A stretch of 64,000 bases of DNA from Roseovarius litoreus (GTDB taxonomy: Bacteria; Pseudomonadota; Alphaproteobacteria; Rhodobacterales; Rhodobacteraceae): contig NZ_FRCB01000003.1 of assembly GCF_900142765.1 (NCBI RefSeq), forward strand, positions 248,001-312,000, read 5' to 3'. The notes under the pieces are model-generated. The model ran no database searches and was not told where the DNA came from. It saw only the letters and a program-made list of their open reading frames with translations. A program made the translations under genes and the position numbers. Below, piece after piece: positions 55,442 to 64,000 of the stretch; position 1 is the stretch's first letter, and each line of letters starts with the position of its first letter.

Positions 55442-56434
55442 TCAGTTCCGGGACAGATCCTCCGAGCCTTCGTCGCCCTGCGCGATCTCCAGCCGTGCCA
55501 TGCGGCGATAAAGCGTGGCGCGGCCCACGCCAAGGGCGCGGGCCGCCTCCGACACATTGCCGCCCGCACGCGCCAGCGCCCGCATCACGGCGGCGCGCTC
55601 GGCGCGCTCGAACCCCCTTGCCGCGCCCTCCCGGCCCAGGATATCGCCCGCCGGAACCGGGCTCAGCGCCCCCCCGAGCGGCAAGCCATAGGCGCGTCTT
55701 GCCCCGCGCGTGGCGCCCACGATCAGGTCGTCGTCATCCACCGCCAGAAGGGCGGCCGGCTCCGTCTGCCCGGCCTCTCCCGCCACCACGATCCGCCGCC
55801 CGGCATAGGCCGCGCGAAAGGCATCGGCCTCGATCTGCCGTGCGGTCTGGGCGACCATCGCCGCGATCAGGCCGTTGAACGCCTCGGTCTGGTCGGCGCG
55901 GGCCGAGGACACATCCAGCGCCGCGATCAGCGCCCCGTCCGGGCCGTGGATCGGCGCATCCATGCAGCTCATGCCGATATTGCGCGCCAGGAAATGCTGG
56001 TCCCGGTGAATGGTGACCTGCCGGTTCTCCGCCAGACAGGTGCCGATGCCATTGGTCCCCTCGGCGGCCTCGCTCCAATCCGCGCCGGGCCGCAGCCCCC
56101 AGTCCCGGAACACCTGCGCATCGCCATCCGCACAGCGCAGCTCCAGCACCACGCCCTCCGCATCGGTCAGCAGCACGCCACAGCCCGACCGGCCTATCAG
56201 CCCGAAAAGACTGTCCATCTGCGGTGCCGCAACCTCCAGGAACGCGCCTTGCGCATCGCGCCGGTCGCGCAGCTCCTTCCCGGTCACCTGCCGCACCTCG
56301 CGCCGATGCGCCGGGTCAAGCCCATGCGCCCGGAACGACCGGTGCCAGGACGCGGCCAGCCGGGATCTCGCCGCCGCCGATCCCGAGGACAGGGTGCCGA
56401 GCACCCGCTCGATATGCTGGGTCATGCTCAGCAT
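55442..56434 (-). CDS. AcoR-like regulator lacking the AAA+ domain
   Basis: About 330 aa from ATG at 56434 (56425 also possible). It has an AcoR-type GAF sensory half ([39 protein letters not shown]) and a C-terminal Fis-type helix-turn-helix ([22 protein letters not shown]). The central sigma-54 AAA+ domain, with its Walker A and GAFTGA motifs, is absent; [14 protein letters not shown] leads straight to the helix-turn-helix. It lies next to the aldehyde dehydrogenase, as AcoR does for acetoin or alcohol use. Confidence 0.88.
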   Translation of the reverse strand: MLSMTQHIERVLGTLSSGSAAARSRLAASWHRSFRAHGLDPAHRREVRQVTGKELRDRRDAQGAFLEVAAPQMDSLFGLIGRSGCGVLLTDAEGVVLELRCADGDAQVFRDWGLRPGADWSEAAEGTNGIGTCLAENRQVTIHRDQHFLARNIGMSCMDAPIHGPDGALIAALDVSSARADQTEAFNGLIAAMVAQTARQIEADAFRAAYAGRRIVVAGEAGQTEPAALLAVDDDDLIVGATRGARRAYGLPLGGALSPVPAGDILGREGAARGFERAERAAVMRALARAGGNVSEAARALGVGRATLYRRMARLEIAQGDEGSEDLSRN

Positions 56435-56624
56435 GGCTCTTGCCGCCACGCGCCATGCCATATGCCCGCGCCTTGCCATATCTTGCGCAGATACCCTCCC
56501 CTTCATCACCGCACTGGCTCAACGAAAGCCGGCTTGTCGCGGTGATGTCCATGATCTGGCTCAAATCCGCGCCCCGGCCTGCACAGGCCGTTTGTTTCTT
56601 CTGGCCGCAAATATCCCGGGGGGT

Positions 56625-56644
56625 CCGGGGGGCTGGCCCCCCGG
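56625..56644 (-). terminator. GC-rich hairpin after the threonine-dehydratase-like gene
   Basis: CCGGGGGG (56625-56632) pairs with CCCCCCGG (56637-56644) around CTGG, followed on the minus strand by a GGGATATTT sequence, a common terminator style in this bacterial group. Confidence 0.55.
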
Positions 56645-56671
56645 CCTCCGATCCCCGGTCTGCGCCGCCCG

Positions 56672-57655
56672 TCAGGCGTCCCCGTGCCGCTCCAGCGCGT
56701 GACGGAACATCGCCGCATCCACATTGCCGCCGGTGATGACGCAGATCACCGTGTCGCCCTCGACGGCCTCGGGCCTCAGCAGCGCCGCCGCCAGCGCCAC
56801 CGCGCCGCCCGGCTCGGCCACCAGCTTCAGCCTTGCAAAGGCCAGCGCCATCGCCTGCAGGGCCTCGTCCTCGCTGACCACCAGACCCGGACCACACAGC
56901 CGTTGCAATATCGGGAATGTCAGATCGCCGGGGCGCGGCGTCACGATCGCATCGCAGATCCCGCCCGACGCCTGCGCGTTCTCCACGATCCGGCCCTCTT
57001 GCAGGGACCGCGCCACATCGTCGAACCCCTCCGGCTCGCAGGGCCGCACCCGCAGGCCCGGCGCCTCGGCCTCGAGCGCCAGCGCAATCCCCGAGGTGAG
57101 CCCGCCACCGCCGCAGCACACCAGCACATCGGCCCGCTCCACACCGGCCGCGCGCGCCTGCTCGGCGATCTCCAGCCCGCAGGTGCCTTGCCCCGCGATC
57201 ACCTGTGGCTCGTCATAGGGCTTGATGAGCGTGAGGCCCCGCGCCTCGGTCAGCGCCGCACCGATCTCCTCGCGGCTCTCGCCGCCCGCGCGATCATACA
57301 GCACCACCTCCGCGCCAAGCGCGCGGGTATTGTCGATCTTCATGCGCGGTGCATCGGCGGGCATGATGATCACCGCCGGCACGCCGAATTGGCGCGCCGC
57401 CAGCGCCACGCCCTGCGCGTGATTGCCGCTGGAAAAGGCGATCACCCCGCGCGCCCGCAGCTCAGGATCCAGCGCCGACACCGCCGCGCGCCCGCCGCGA
57501 TACTTGAAGCTGCCCGTATGCTGCAGGCATTCCGGCTTGACCAGAACCTGCCGTCCCGCGATCTCGTCCAGAAATGGCGAGGACAACAGAGGCGTGCGCC
57601 GCACATGCCCCTCGAGCCTTGCGGCAGCGGCGCGGATCATCGCGATATCGCTCAT
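56672..57655 (-). CDS. Threonine/serine dehydratase-like PLP enzyme
   Basis: A 327-aa fold-type II PLP enzyme. The PLP lysine is in QHTGSFKYRGG, the phosphate cup in CCGGGGLTSG, and SSGNHAQGVA is the substrate loop. No C-terminal ACT domain is present, so it is of the catabolic or serine-racemase/hydroxyaspartate ammonia-lyase type. It overlaps the hydrolase gene upstream by four bases (57652-57655). Confidence 0.88.
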   Translation of the reverse strand: MSDIAMIRAAAARLEGHVRRTPLLSSPFLDEIAGRQVLVKPECLQHTGSFKYRGGRAAVSALDPELRARGVIAFSSGNHAQGVALAARQFGVPAVIIMPADAPRMKIDNTRALGAEVVLYDRAGGESREEIGAALTEARGLTLIKPYDEPQVIAGQGTCGLEIAEQARAAGVERADVLVCCGGGGLTSGIALALEAEAPGLRVRPCEPEGFDDVARSLQEGRIVENAQASGGICDAIVTPRPGDLTFPILQRLCGPGLVVSEDEALQAMALAFARLKLVAEPGGAVALAAALLRPEAVEGDTVICVITGGNVDAAMFRHALERHGDA

Positions 57656-58491
57656 TTTGCCTGCTCCAGAACGGCGCGGATCGCGGCCAAGCTTTCCTCT
57701 TCATCCAGAAACGGCACATGGCCCCGATCCGGCACGGTCCGCGCGATCAGGCCGGGATGGCGCGCCGCCATCTTCTCCAGCGTCGCCTCGCTCAGCAGGT
57801 CCGAATTGGCGCCCCGGATCACCGCAAGCGGCGTCTGGCTCAGATGATCGAAGAGCGTCCACAGATCCGGGCCTTGCCCTGCGCCCGCCTGTCCTACCAG
57901 CGCGCGCCGCAACTCGGGATCATAGCGCAGTGCCAGCCCCCCGCCTGCGCGCTCCTCGAACATCGCCTCGGCCTGCGCGCGCCAGCGCTCCAGCGGCACG
58001 CCGGGAAAATCGCTTGCATGAACGGCTTTCAGCCGCTCGGCGGCAGTGTCCAGATCGGGCAGGTCCGGCGTCTTGCCGACATAGTCCATGATCCGTGCGA
58101 TCCCTTCGGCGCTCACCTCGGGACCGATATCGTTGAGCACCACGCCCGCCAGCCTCTCGGCATGGCTCAGCGACAGCGCCATCGCGATCAGCCCGCCGCG
58201 CGACGTCCCGATCAGCACGACCCTTTTCAGCCCCAGATGATCCAGAAGCTCCACCGCATCCTGCGCCTCGCGCACGATGTTGTAATTCATGCAATCGGCA
58301 TCCCGGTCCGACAAGCCGCGCCCCCGGTAATCCATCCGGATCAGGCGACAGTCGCGCAGATGCGGGGCCACGAAATTGAAATCGCGGGTATTGCGCGTGA
58401 GCCCCGCAAGGCAGAGCACCGCCTGGGCGCCTGTGTCGCCCTCGTCCTCGTAATGAAGGCTCAGCCCGTCGCTCGTGGTGAAACGTGCCAT
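57652..58491 (-). CDS. Alpha/beta hydrolase
   Basis: A 279-aa protein from ATG at 58491, two bases after the stop of the haloacid dehalogenase gene. The nucleophile Ser is in IGTSRGGLIAM, the oxyanion region in LAGLTRNTRDF, and the final His in RGHVPFLDEEES. It belongs to a broad carboxylic-ester or lactone hydrolase family; the substrate is unknown. Confidence 0.88.
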   Translation of the reverse strand: MARFTTSDGLSLHYEDEGDTGAQAVLCLAGLTRNTRDFNFVAPHLRDCRLIRMDYRGRGLSDRDADCMNYNIVREAQDAVELLDHLGLKRVVLIGTSRGGLIAMALSLSHAERLAGVVLNDIGPEVSAEGIARIMDYVGKTPDLPDLDTAAERLKAVHASDFPGVPLERWRAQAEAMFEERAGGGLALRYDPELRRALVGQAGAGQGPDLWTLFDHLSQTPLAVIRGANSDLLSEATLEKMAARHPGLIARTVPDRGHVPFLDEEESLAAIRAVLEQAK

Positions 58492-58493
58492 GC

Positions 58494-59180
58494 TCAGCCC
58501 ACCGTCAGCTTCGGGATATCGGTGAGATCCTTCAGGATGTGATGCGGGCGGGCGGGCAGGCGGTCCACCGGCTCGCCCGCGCGGTTGACCCATGCGGTCA
58601 CAAAGCCGTATCCCGCCGCCGCCGCCGCATCCCAGCCGTTCGACGACACGAAAAGCACCTCTCCCGGCGCACAGCCGAACCGCGCCCCCACCATGTCATA
58701 GACCGCGCGCGCCGGCTTGAAGACGCCCACATCCTCGACCGACAGCACATCGTCCAAGCGATCGCCGATGCCCGCCGACGCGACAGCGCCCTTCAGCATC
58801 CCCGGCGAGCCATTCGACAGGATCCCCGTGGCCTTGCCCTGCATTTTCAGCGCGCTCAGCATCTCCGGCACCTCCGGATAGGCCGCCAGCTCGTGATAAA
58901 GCTGCAGCAGGCGCGCGCGCAGCTCGGCATCGCCCTCCAGCCCGCTGGCCTCCAGCGCCCAGTCCAGCCCGTCCTGCGTCACATCCCAGAAATCGGTGTG
59001 CTGATCCATGACCGCGCGCAGCCAGGTGTATTGCAATTGCTTGAGCCGCCAATCCGCGGCGATTTTCGGCCAGTGCTTGGCGAATGTCTCTCGGCCCGGT
59101 TCGTTGGCCGCGATCCGCGCGGCGGCGGCCACGTCGAAAAGCGTGCCATAGGCGTCGAAGATGCATGTTGTGATAGCCAT
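58494..59180 (-). CDS. Haloacid dehalogenase, type II
   Basis: A 228-aa protein from ATG at 59180 with GGAGG upstream. HAD motif I is FDAYGTLFD, motif II ILSNGSPG, the Lys is in VGVFKPARAVYD, and SSNGWDAAAAAGYGF gives the last motif. The DAYGTLFD form is that of L-2-haloacid dehalogenases. It starts a three-gene leftward run with a hydrolase and a PLP enzyme. Confidence 0.9.
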   Translation of the reverse strand: MAITTCIFDAYGTLFDVAAAARIAANEPGRETFAKHWPKIAADWRLKQLQYTWLRAVMDQHTDFWDVTQDGLDWALEASGLEGDAELRARLLQLYHELAAYPEVPEMLSALKMQGKATGILSNGSPGMLKGAVASAGIGDRLDDVLSVEDVGVFKPARAVYDMVGARFGCAPGEVLFVSSNGWDAAAAAGYGFVTAWVNRAGEPVDRLPARPHHILKDLTDIPKLTVG

Positions 59181-59371
59181 GAGCCCTCCGGTGTTGCGGG
59201 CCGAGACTGGCACGGATCGACGCGCGCCGAAAGCCCATCTGTTCCCGTCAGCAGATGGTTTGCAATCCGTGGCGCGAGTCACTACCCTTGGACATGACAC
59301 GCACAAGCACCCGCGCCAGATACGCGGCCTTGCAAACCCACCCCCCTTCACGAACAAGATTGGAAAAACGC

Positions 59372-59800
59372 ATGACGCAAGTCAAAGAGGGCGATACCGT
59401 CCGCATTCACTATACCGGCACCCTGACCGATGGCGCCACCTTCGACAGCTCCGAAGGCCGCGATCCGCTGGAATTCACCGTGGGCTCCGGTCAGATCATC
59501 CCCGGTCTCGATCAGGCCCTCCCCGGCATGGCCGTGGGCGACAAGAAAACCGTCGAAGTGCCCGCCGATCAGGCCTACGGTCAGCCCGACCCCAACGCGC
59601 GGCAAGCCGTGCCGCGCGCCGACATCCCCGCCGACATCCCGCTCGATCTGGGCACCCAGCTTCAGGTGCAGACCCCGCAGGGGCAGGTCATGCCGGTGAC
59701 CGTGATCGAAGTGACCGAAGATCAGGTGACGCTCGACGCCAACCACCCGCTTGCAGGCAAGGATCTCACCTTCGCCATCGAACTGGTCGCGATCGCCTGA
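59372..59800 (+). CDS. FKBP-type peptidyl-prolyl isomerase (SlyD-like)
   Basis: A 142-aa protein from ATG at 59372. VRIHYTGTLTDG and GRDPLEFTVGSGQIIPGLDQAL are the FKBP core, followed by an insert-in-flap segment (GQPDPNARQAVP) as in SlyD. It lacks a His-rich tail. It is a cytoplasmic folding helper. Confidence 0.92.
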   Translation: MTQVKEGDTVRIHYTGTLTDGATFDSSEGRDPLEFTVGSGQIIPGLDQALPGMAVGDKKTVEVPADQAYGQPDPNARQAVPRADIPADIPLDLGTQLQVQTPQGQVMPVTVIEVTEDQVTLDANHPLAGKDLTFAIELVAIA

Positions 59801-59992
59801 TCCCGGCGATCACGGCGCGGCACCAACCGCTTCGTCCCGGCGCGTGCAGTCAGCTGTGCGCGCCGGTGTCGTTTTGGCGCTCGGCGCCGCCTTTCGGCCA
59901 AACGCCGCGACCGCCGCCGCCCAAAAGGCGGCTAGCCACGGCCCGCGCGCCTCGCTACCCTGTGCTCCCCGCACCCAGCCGGAGAGCCGCCC

Positions 59993-60604
59993 ATGACATC
60001 GCCCGCCGAAACCCTGCTCGCCCGCATCCGCGAGCTTCAGGACGAGCTCGAGCAGGACCTCCACCGCCGCAGCGAGGCGTTCCGCTACCGGCTCGAAAAT
60101 GGCCGTGTCGTGTTCGAGAAAGACATCCGCGCGCGGCACCGCGCCTTACGGGTGAGGCTCTCGACCTTCCTGCGCGGCACGCGGCCCATGGTGCTGCTCA
60201 CCGCTCCGGTGATCTACAGCCTGATCGTGCCCTTCGTGCTGCTCGATCTGCTGGTGTCGCTCTATCAGGCGCTCTGCTTTCCGGTCTATGGTATCGAAAA
60301 GGTCCGGCGCCGCGATTTCATCCGCATCGACCGCCACCATCTCGCCTATCTCAACGCGCTGCAAAAGCTGAACTGCATCTATTGCGGCTATTGCAACGGG
60401 CTGATCGGCTATGTGCAGGAGGTCGCAGGCCGCACCGAGGCCTATTGGTGTCCGATCAAGCACGCTGCCCGCATCGGCGCCTATCACGCCTATTACGCGC
60501 AATTCGTCGATTACGGCGATGCCGAAGGGTTCGAGGCCGGGCTGTCCGCTTCGCGCCAGCACATCACCCGACCGGGTCTTTCGGGCCTTGGCCCCAAACC
60601 GTGA
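59993..60604 (+). CDS. Conserved membrane protein with CxxCxxC motif
   Basis: A 203-aa protein. A coiled-coil N-terminus (LLARIRELQDELEQDL), one or two membrane helices (VLLTAPVIYSLIVPFVLLDLLVSLY), then NCIYCGYCNG (CxxCxxC) and WCPIKHA with a fourth Cys and a His. The cysteines may bind zinc or iron. The function is not known to me. It stands alone between the FKBP and oxidoreductase genes. Confidence 0.75.
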   Translation: MTSPAETLLARIRELQDELEQDLHRRSEAFRYRLENGRVVFEKDIRARHRALRVRLSTFLRGTRPMVLLTAPVIYSLIVPFVLLDLLVSLYQALCFPVYGIEKVRRRDFIRIDRHHLAYLNALQKLNCIYCGYCNGLIGYVQEVAGRTEAYWCPIKHAARIGAYHAYYAQFVDYGDAEGFEAGLSASRQHITRPGLSGLGPKP

Positions 60605-60639
60605 CCGCCACATTCTGACCGCGGCGACGCGCCCGGTCC

Positions 60640-61629
60640 TCAGCCAAGCTCCAGCAGCACGGCACCCGCGCGCCCCGGCGTCATCACCGCATCCTGAGCC
60701 TGCGCGCAGGCCTCCAGCGGGAAGGTCGCGCCGATCTCGGGCCTCAACGCGCCTTGCTCCAGCGCCTCATGCAGCTTGGCGATGATCGCCTGCCGCTCGG
60801 GCAGGGGCAGGATATAGATCAGCGTGATGTCGATCTTCAGCGCCTTGAAGAGGTACGGCCCGAATGGCAGGGCAGGGGCCATGTCCTTGCCCGACCCATA
60901 GGCCGCAATCGTGCCAAGCGGCGCCATCACTTGCGCCAGAAGGGGGGCGTTCACGCCAAACTCCACCTCGATGGCGCGCGCCACGCCTTGGCCCCCGGTC
61001 GTGTCCACGATCTTCGCGGCGAGGTCCGGATCGGCATAGTCGAACACATGTGCAGCGCCCGCCTCGCGCACCCGGTCCATGGCACCCGCCGAGCAGGTGG
61101 CGATCACATGTGCTCCCGCCCATGCCGCCAGTTGCACCGCGTTATGCCCCACAGCACCCGCGCCGCCGGAAATCAGCAGCGTCTTGCCCGCCACATCGCC
61201 ACCGCCGAATACCGTCTGACAGGCCGTCAGCCCCGGAATACCCAAGCTCGCCCCGACCTCAAGGCTCACCGCCTCGGGCAGGGGCACCGCCTGCGCCTGC
61301 GGCAGGGCAATATACTCGGCAGCGGTACCAAAAGCGCGCTGCCACTGGCCGTTCCAGATCCAGACCCGCTCGCCGATCCGGGTGCGGTCCACACCATCGC
61401 CCACCGCCTCGATGACGCCCGCGCCATCGGAATGTGGGATGATTCGATCAAAGGGCGGTTTCGTGACACCGGGCCTGCCGCCCGCGCGGGCCTTGGCATC
61501 CGACGGGTTCACCCCGGAAAAGGTCAGCCTGACCAGCACCTCTCCCGGTCCGGGCTTGGGCGTGTCGACCTCATCCAGCGCCAGAACCTCATCGGCCGGC
61601 CCGAATTGCGAATAGCTCACGGCGCGCAT
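60640..61629 (-). CDS. NADPH:quinone oxidoreductase (zeta-crystallin type)
   Basis: A 329-aa zinc-free MDR enzyme. ATG at 61629 is preferred because AAAGG lies six bases before it. The NADPH fold is LISGGAGAVGHNAV, and the lead sequence VSYSQFGPADEVLAL is typical of quinone reductases. It reduces quinones or related alkenals in the cytoplasm. Confidence 0.9.
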   Translation of the reverse strand: MRAVSYSQFGPADEVLALDEVDTPKPGPGEVLVRLTFSGVNPSDAKARAGGRPGVTKPPFDRIIPHSDGAGVIEAVGDGVDRTRIGERVWIWNGQWQRAFGTAAEYIALPQAQAVPLPEAVSLEVGASLGIPGLTACQTVFGGGDVAGKTLLISGGAGAVGHNAVQLAAWAGAHVIATCSAGAMDRVREAGAAHVFDYADPDLAAKIVDTTGGQGVARAIEVEFGVNAPLLAQVMAPLGTIAAYGSGKDMAPALPFGPYLFKALKIDITLIYILPLPERQAIIAKLHEALEQGALRPEIGATFPLEACAQAQDAVMTPGRAGAVLLELG

Positions 61630-61685
61630 CGGCATCCTTTCCCAGATCCCTTGACCCTTCGGCCCGGTTCGTCAGTCCTGAAATC

Positions 61686-62105
61686 TCAGCTCTTGCGCCG
61701 CAGACGGATCACCACATCGACACTGGCGATCTCGGCCCCTTCGGGCGCTTGCGGCAATTGCGCGATCTGCAACTGGTCCGACGGCGCATCGGTCAGACGA
61801 TTCTCGTCCTCCCAGAAGAAATGCGGATGGTCATGCGTGTTCGTGTCGAAATAACTTTTCGAGCCGTCCACGGTGACTTCCTGAATGAGCCCCGCATCGC
61901 AAAACGCCCGCAGCGTGTTGTAGACCGTGGCCAGCGACACCCGCTCACCGCGCTTTTGCGCTTCCGCGAAAAGGCTCTCCGCCGTGACATGCCGATGATG
62001 CCCATCGCCCACCAGCATCGTGGCCAGCGCCATGCGCTGCCGCGTCGGTCGCAGGCCGGCATCCGTCAGCCACCTGATCTCCCGGCCTGTTGCTTGATGT
62101 GTCAT
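61686..62105 (-). CDS. irr: Iron response regulator Irr (Fur family)
   Basis: A 139-aa protein from ATG at 62105 (an earlier ATG at 62129 is possible). The Fur-type fold shows GLRPTRQRMALATML, HHRHVTAESLF and THDHPHFFWEDE. Irr controls iron and heme genes in alphaproteobacteria and usually lies beside fabA in Rhodobacterales, as here. It is divergent from fabA, and the shared region has inverted repeats. Confidence 0.9.
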   Translation of the reverse strand: MTHQATGREIRWLTDAGLRPTRQRMALATMLVGDGHHRHVTAESLFAEAQKRGERVSLATVYNTLRAFCDAGLIQEVTVDGSKSYFDTNTHDHPHFFWEDENRLTDAPSDQLQIAQLPQAPEGAEIASVDVVIRLRRKS

Positions 62106-62280
62106 GTAAGCCTCAATTCGTCCCGTCATTCCGGAATATAGGGCGGCATCCCCCTATATTTCAAATAAATTCCATCACCCCGCGACGCTGTCGCACGGCT
62201 CTGACAGGCTTGCAACGGGCTTTGGCCCGGTGATACAGGGTTTGCAACCGAACCCTAAAGCTACGAAAGGGGCCGCCTGC
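62106..62280. promoter_or_regulatory. Shared irr/fabA control region with inverted repeats
   Basis: ATTCCGGAAT (62127-62136) is a perfect palindrome, and TATAGGG (62136-62142) / CCCTATA (62151-62157) forms a second dyad. They could be sites for Irr self-control or for fabA control. No protein is encoded. Confidence 0.5.
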
Positions 62281-62790
62281 ATGGCCGATTATCCGAGCCG
62301 CTTCGACCGCGACGACCTGCTCAAATGCGCAAGGGGCGAGCTTTTCGGCCCCGGCAACGCCCAACTTCCCGAACCGCCCATGCTGATGATGGACCGGATC
62401 ACCGATATCTCGGCGGATGGTGGCGCGCATGGCAAGGGTCACGTCGTGGCCGAGTTCGACATCCATCCCGACCTGTGGTTCTTCGAATGCCACTTCCCCG
62501 GAAACCCGATCATGCCCGGCTGTCTGGGCCTTGACGGGCTTTGGCAGCTCACCGGCTTCAATCTGGGCTGGCGCGGCTGGCCGGGGCGCGGCTATGCGCT
62601 TGGCGTGGGCGAGGTCAAGCTGACCGGCATGGTTCGTCCCGACCGCAAGATGCTGACCTATTACGTGGATTTCACGAAAGCCGTGCAAACCAGACGCCTG
62701 ACCATGGGCGTCGCCGATGGCCGGGTCGAAGCCGACGGAGAAGTGATATATCAGGTCAAGGACATGAAAGTGGCCTTGTCGGAAAACTGA
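62281..62790 (+). CDS. fabA: 3-hydroxydecanoyl-ACP dehydratase/isomerase FabA
   Basis: A 169-aa protein from ATG at 62281 (AAAGGGG upstream). The catalytic His and Asp are in [20 protein letters not shown]. It makes the cis-3-decenoyl intermediate of unsaturated fatty acids. fabB follows after 30 bases with its own AAGGAG site, and the two are co-transcribed in this group. Confidence 0.96.
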   Translation: MADYPSRFDRDDLLKCARGELFGPGNAQLPEPPMLMMDRITDISADGGAHGKGHVVAEFDIHPDLWFFECHFPGNPIMPGCLGLDGLWQLTGFNLGWRGWPGRGYALGVGEVKLTGMVRPDRKMLTYYVDFTKAVQTRRLTMGVADGRVEADGEVIYQVKDMKVALSEN

Positions 62791-62820
62791 ACCCACGCTT
62801 GAATACAAGGAGTGCGCAAC

Positions 62821-64000
62821 ATGCGTCGCGTCGTCGTCACGGGTCTGGGGATCGTCTCATCCATCGGCAACACCGCCTCCGAGGTGCTGGCCGCCCTCAA
62901 GGCCGGCACATCGGGCATCGAGTCCAGCCCCGAAATGCAGGAACATGGCTTTCGCTCACAAGTGGCGGGCACGCTCAAGATCGACGTGACCGAACATGTG
63001 GACAAGCGCACCCTGCGCTTCATGGGGCCGGGGGCCGCCTATGCCCATATCGCCATGGGGCAGGCCATCGCCGATGCCGGCCTGACCGAGGCCGAAATCG
63101 TCAATCCGCGCACCGGGCTTGTTGCCGGATCGGGCGGCCCGTCCACCTCGGCGATGCTCGCGGCGCATCAGACCGTGCTCGAAAAAGGCAGCCCCAAGCG
63201 CATCGGGCCGTTCGCCGTGCCCAAATGCATGTCCTCCACGATCTCGGCCAATCTCAGCACCGCCTACCGCATCAAGGGGATCAACTATTCGATCACCTCG
63301 GCCTGCTCTACCTCTCTGCATTGCATCGGCAATGCCGCCGAACAGATCATGATGGGCAAACAGGACGTGATGTTCGCCGGCGGCGGCGAGGAACTGGACT
63401 GGACGCTGTCCTGCCTCTTCGACGCGATGGGCGCGATGAGCTCCAAGTATAACGACACGCCCCAGCGGGCGAGCCGCGCTTTTGATGCCGACCGCGACGG
63501 CTTCGTGATTTCGGGCGGTGGCGGGATCGTCGTGCTCGAGGATCTCGACCACGCCCTGGCCCGTGGCGCGAAAATCTATGCCGAGGTGACCGGCTACGGC
63601 GCCACCTCTGACGGCGCCGACATGGTCGCCCCCTCCGGCGAGGGCGGCGAGCGCGCGATGCGCCTTGCGCTCAGCACCCTGCCCGAAGGCCGCAAGGTGA
63701 GCTATATCAACGCGCATGGCACCTCGACCCCCGTGGGCGATGTGGGCGAGGTTCAGTCCGTGCGCCGCATCTTCGGCGAAGGCAGCACCCCGCCGATCAG
63801 CTCGACCAAGTCGATGACCGGCCACAGCCAGGGCGCCACCGGCGCACAAGAGGCGATCTATTGCCTTCTGGCTCTGGACAATGACTTCATCATTCCTTCG
63901 ATCAACGTCGAAACCCTCGATCCCGCGCTGCACGCCTCCGAAATCGCGACCGCGCGCATCGACAATGCGGGGCTCGACACGGTGATGACCAACAGCTTCG
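62821..64000 (+). CDS. fabB: 3-oxoacyl-ACP synthase I FabB (3' end outside window)
   Basis: Starts ATG at 62821 with AAGGAG; 393 codons are in the window and no stop appears. The active Cys is in [11 protein letters not shown], His in [11 protein letters not shown] and His in [12 protein letters not shown]. It elongates the product of FabA in unsaturated fatty-acid synthesis. Confidence 0.96.
   Translation, partial: MRRVVVTGLGIVSSIGNTASEVLAALKAGTSGIESSPEMQEHGFRSQVAGTLKIDVTEHVDKRTLRFMGPGAAYAHIAMGQAIADAGLTEAEIVNPRTGLVAGSGGPSTSAMLAAHQTVLEKGSPKRIGPFAVPKCMSSTISANLSTAYRIKGINYSITSACSTSLHCIGNAAEQIMMGKQDVMFAGGGEELDWTLSCLFDAMGAMSSKYNDTPQRASRAFDADRDGFVISGGGGIVVLEDLDHALARGAKIYAEVTGYGATSDGADMVAPSGEGGERAMRLALSTLPEGRKVSYINAHGTSTPVGDVGEVQSVRRIFGEGSTPPISSTKSMTGHSQGATGAQEAIYCLLALDNDFIIPSINVETLDPALHASEIATARIDNAGLDTVMTNSF

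Overview
The window looks like chromosomal DNA of a Rhodobacteraceae (Roseobacter-group) alphaproteobacterium. The evidence is high GC content in most genes, an irr / fabA / fabB arrangement, the SPOR-lipoprotein / D,D-carboxypeptidase / tmk / holB / tatD / metallohydrolase run, a VPLPA-CTERM protein, and aromatic and betaine catabolic genes of the type common in marine roseobacters. No species can be named from the sequence alone.

Layout. 1-2956: end of a TMADH-family demethylase and a proline-racemase-family enzyme, probably betaine or hydroxyproline catabolism. 3456-10299: a compact type I secretion operon. It has a 602-aa protein built from strict six-residue SGN-type repeats, a 581-aa partner with a different repeat, a PrtD-type ABC exporter and an HlyD-type adaptor, but no outer-membrane protein. 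10329-13876: a NarL-type sensor kinase and response regulator plus a divergent LuxR-type regulator with a degenerate receiver, probably controlling the secretion operon. 14152-15934: a broken IS6-family transposase abutting an epoxide hydrolase whose normal start seems lost. 16202-27816: an 11.6-kb integrative island bounded by a 14-bp direct repeat of the 3' end of an intact tRNA-Ser. It carries an integrase, a cold-shock-domain fusion, a coiled-coil protein followed by a VirD4/TraG-like ATPase with its membrane hairpin at the wrong end, small proteins, and an AlpA / winged-helix / Toprim primase / DUF3987 replication module, and ends with a VPLPA-CTERM cargo protein.

27803-34490: tRNA-Ser and the housekeeping run. 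34515-36144: a persulfide-sensor-like ArsR repressor and an enolase-superfamily dehydratase. 36362-50816: a second, different type I secretion locus with a 1424-aa RTX / von Willebrand D / dockerin protein (divergent), a 1433-aa adhesin with Ig-like repeats, a SapC-family protein, a TolC-like lipoprotein, an LapB-type ABC exporter with a dead C39 domain, and an LapC/HlyD adaptor. 50885-59180: mostly leftward catabolic genes (alcohol and aldehyde dehydrogenases, PcaD-like lactonase, two other alpha/beta hydrolases, an AcoR-like regulator without an AAA+ domain, a threonine-dehydratase-like enzyme, a haloacid dehalogenase). 59372-64000: FKBP isomerase, a conserved membrane protein, a quinone oxidoreductase, irr, fabA and the start of fabB, which runs off the right edge.

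The most novel-looking content is the 3456-10299 secretion operon with its hexad-repeat substrate. Next is the tRNA-Ser island carrying an isolated VirD4-like ATPase. All family assignments come from reading motifs; no database search or structure prediction was run.
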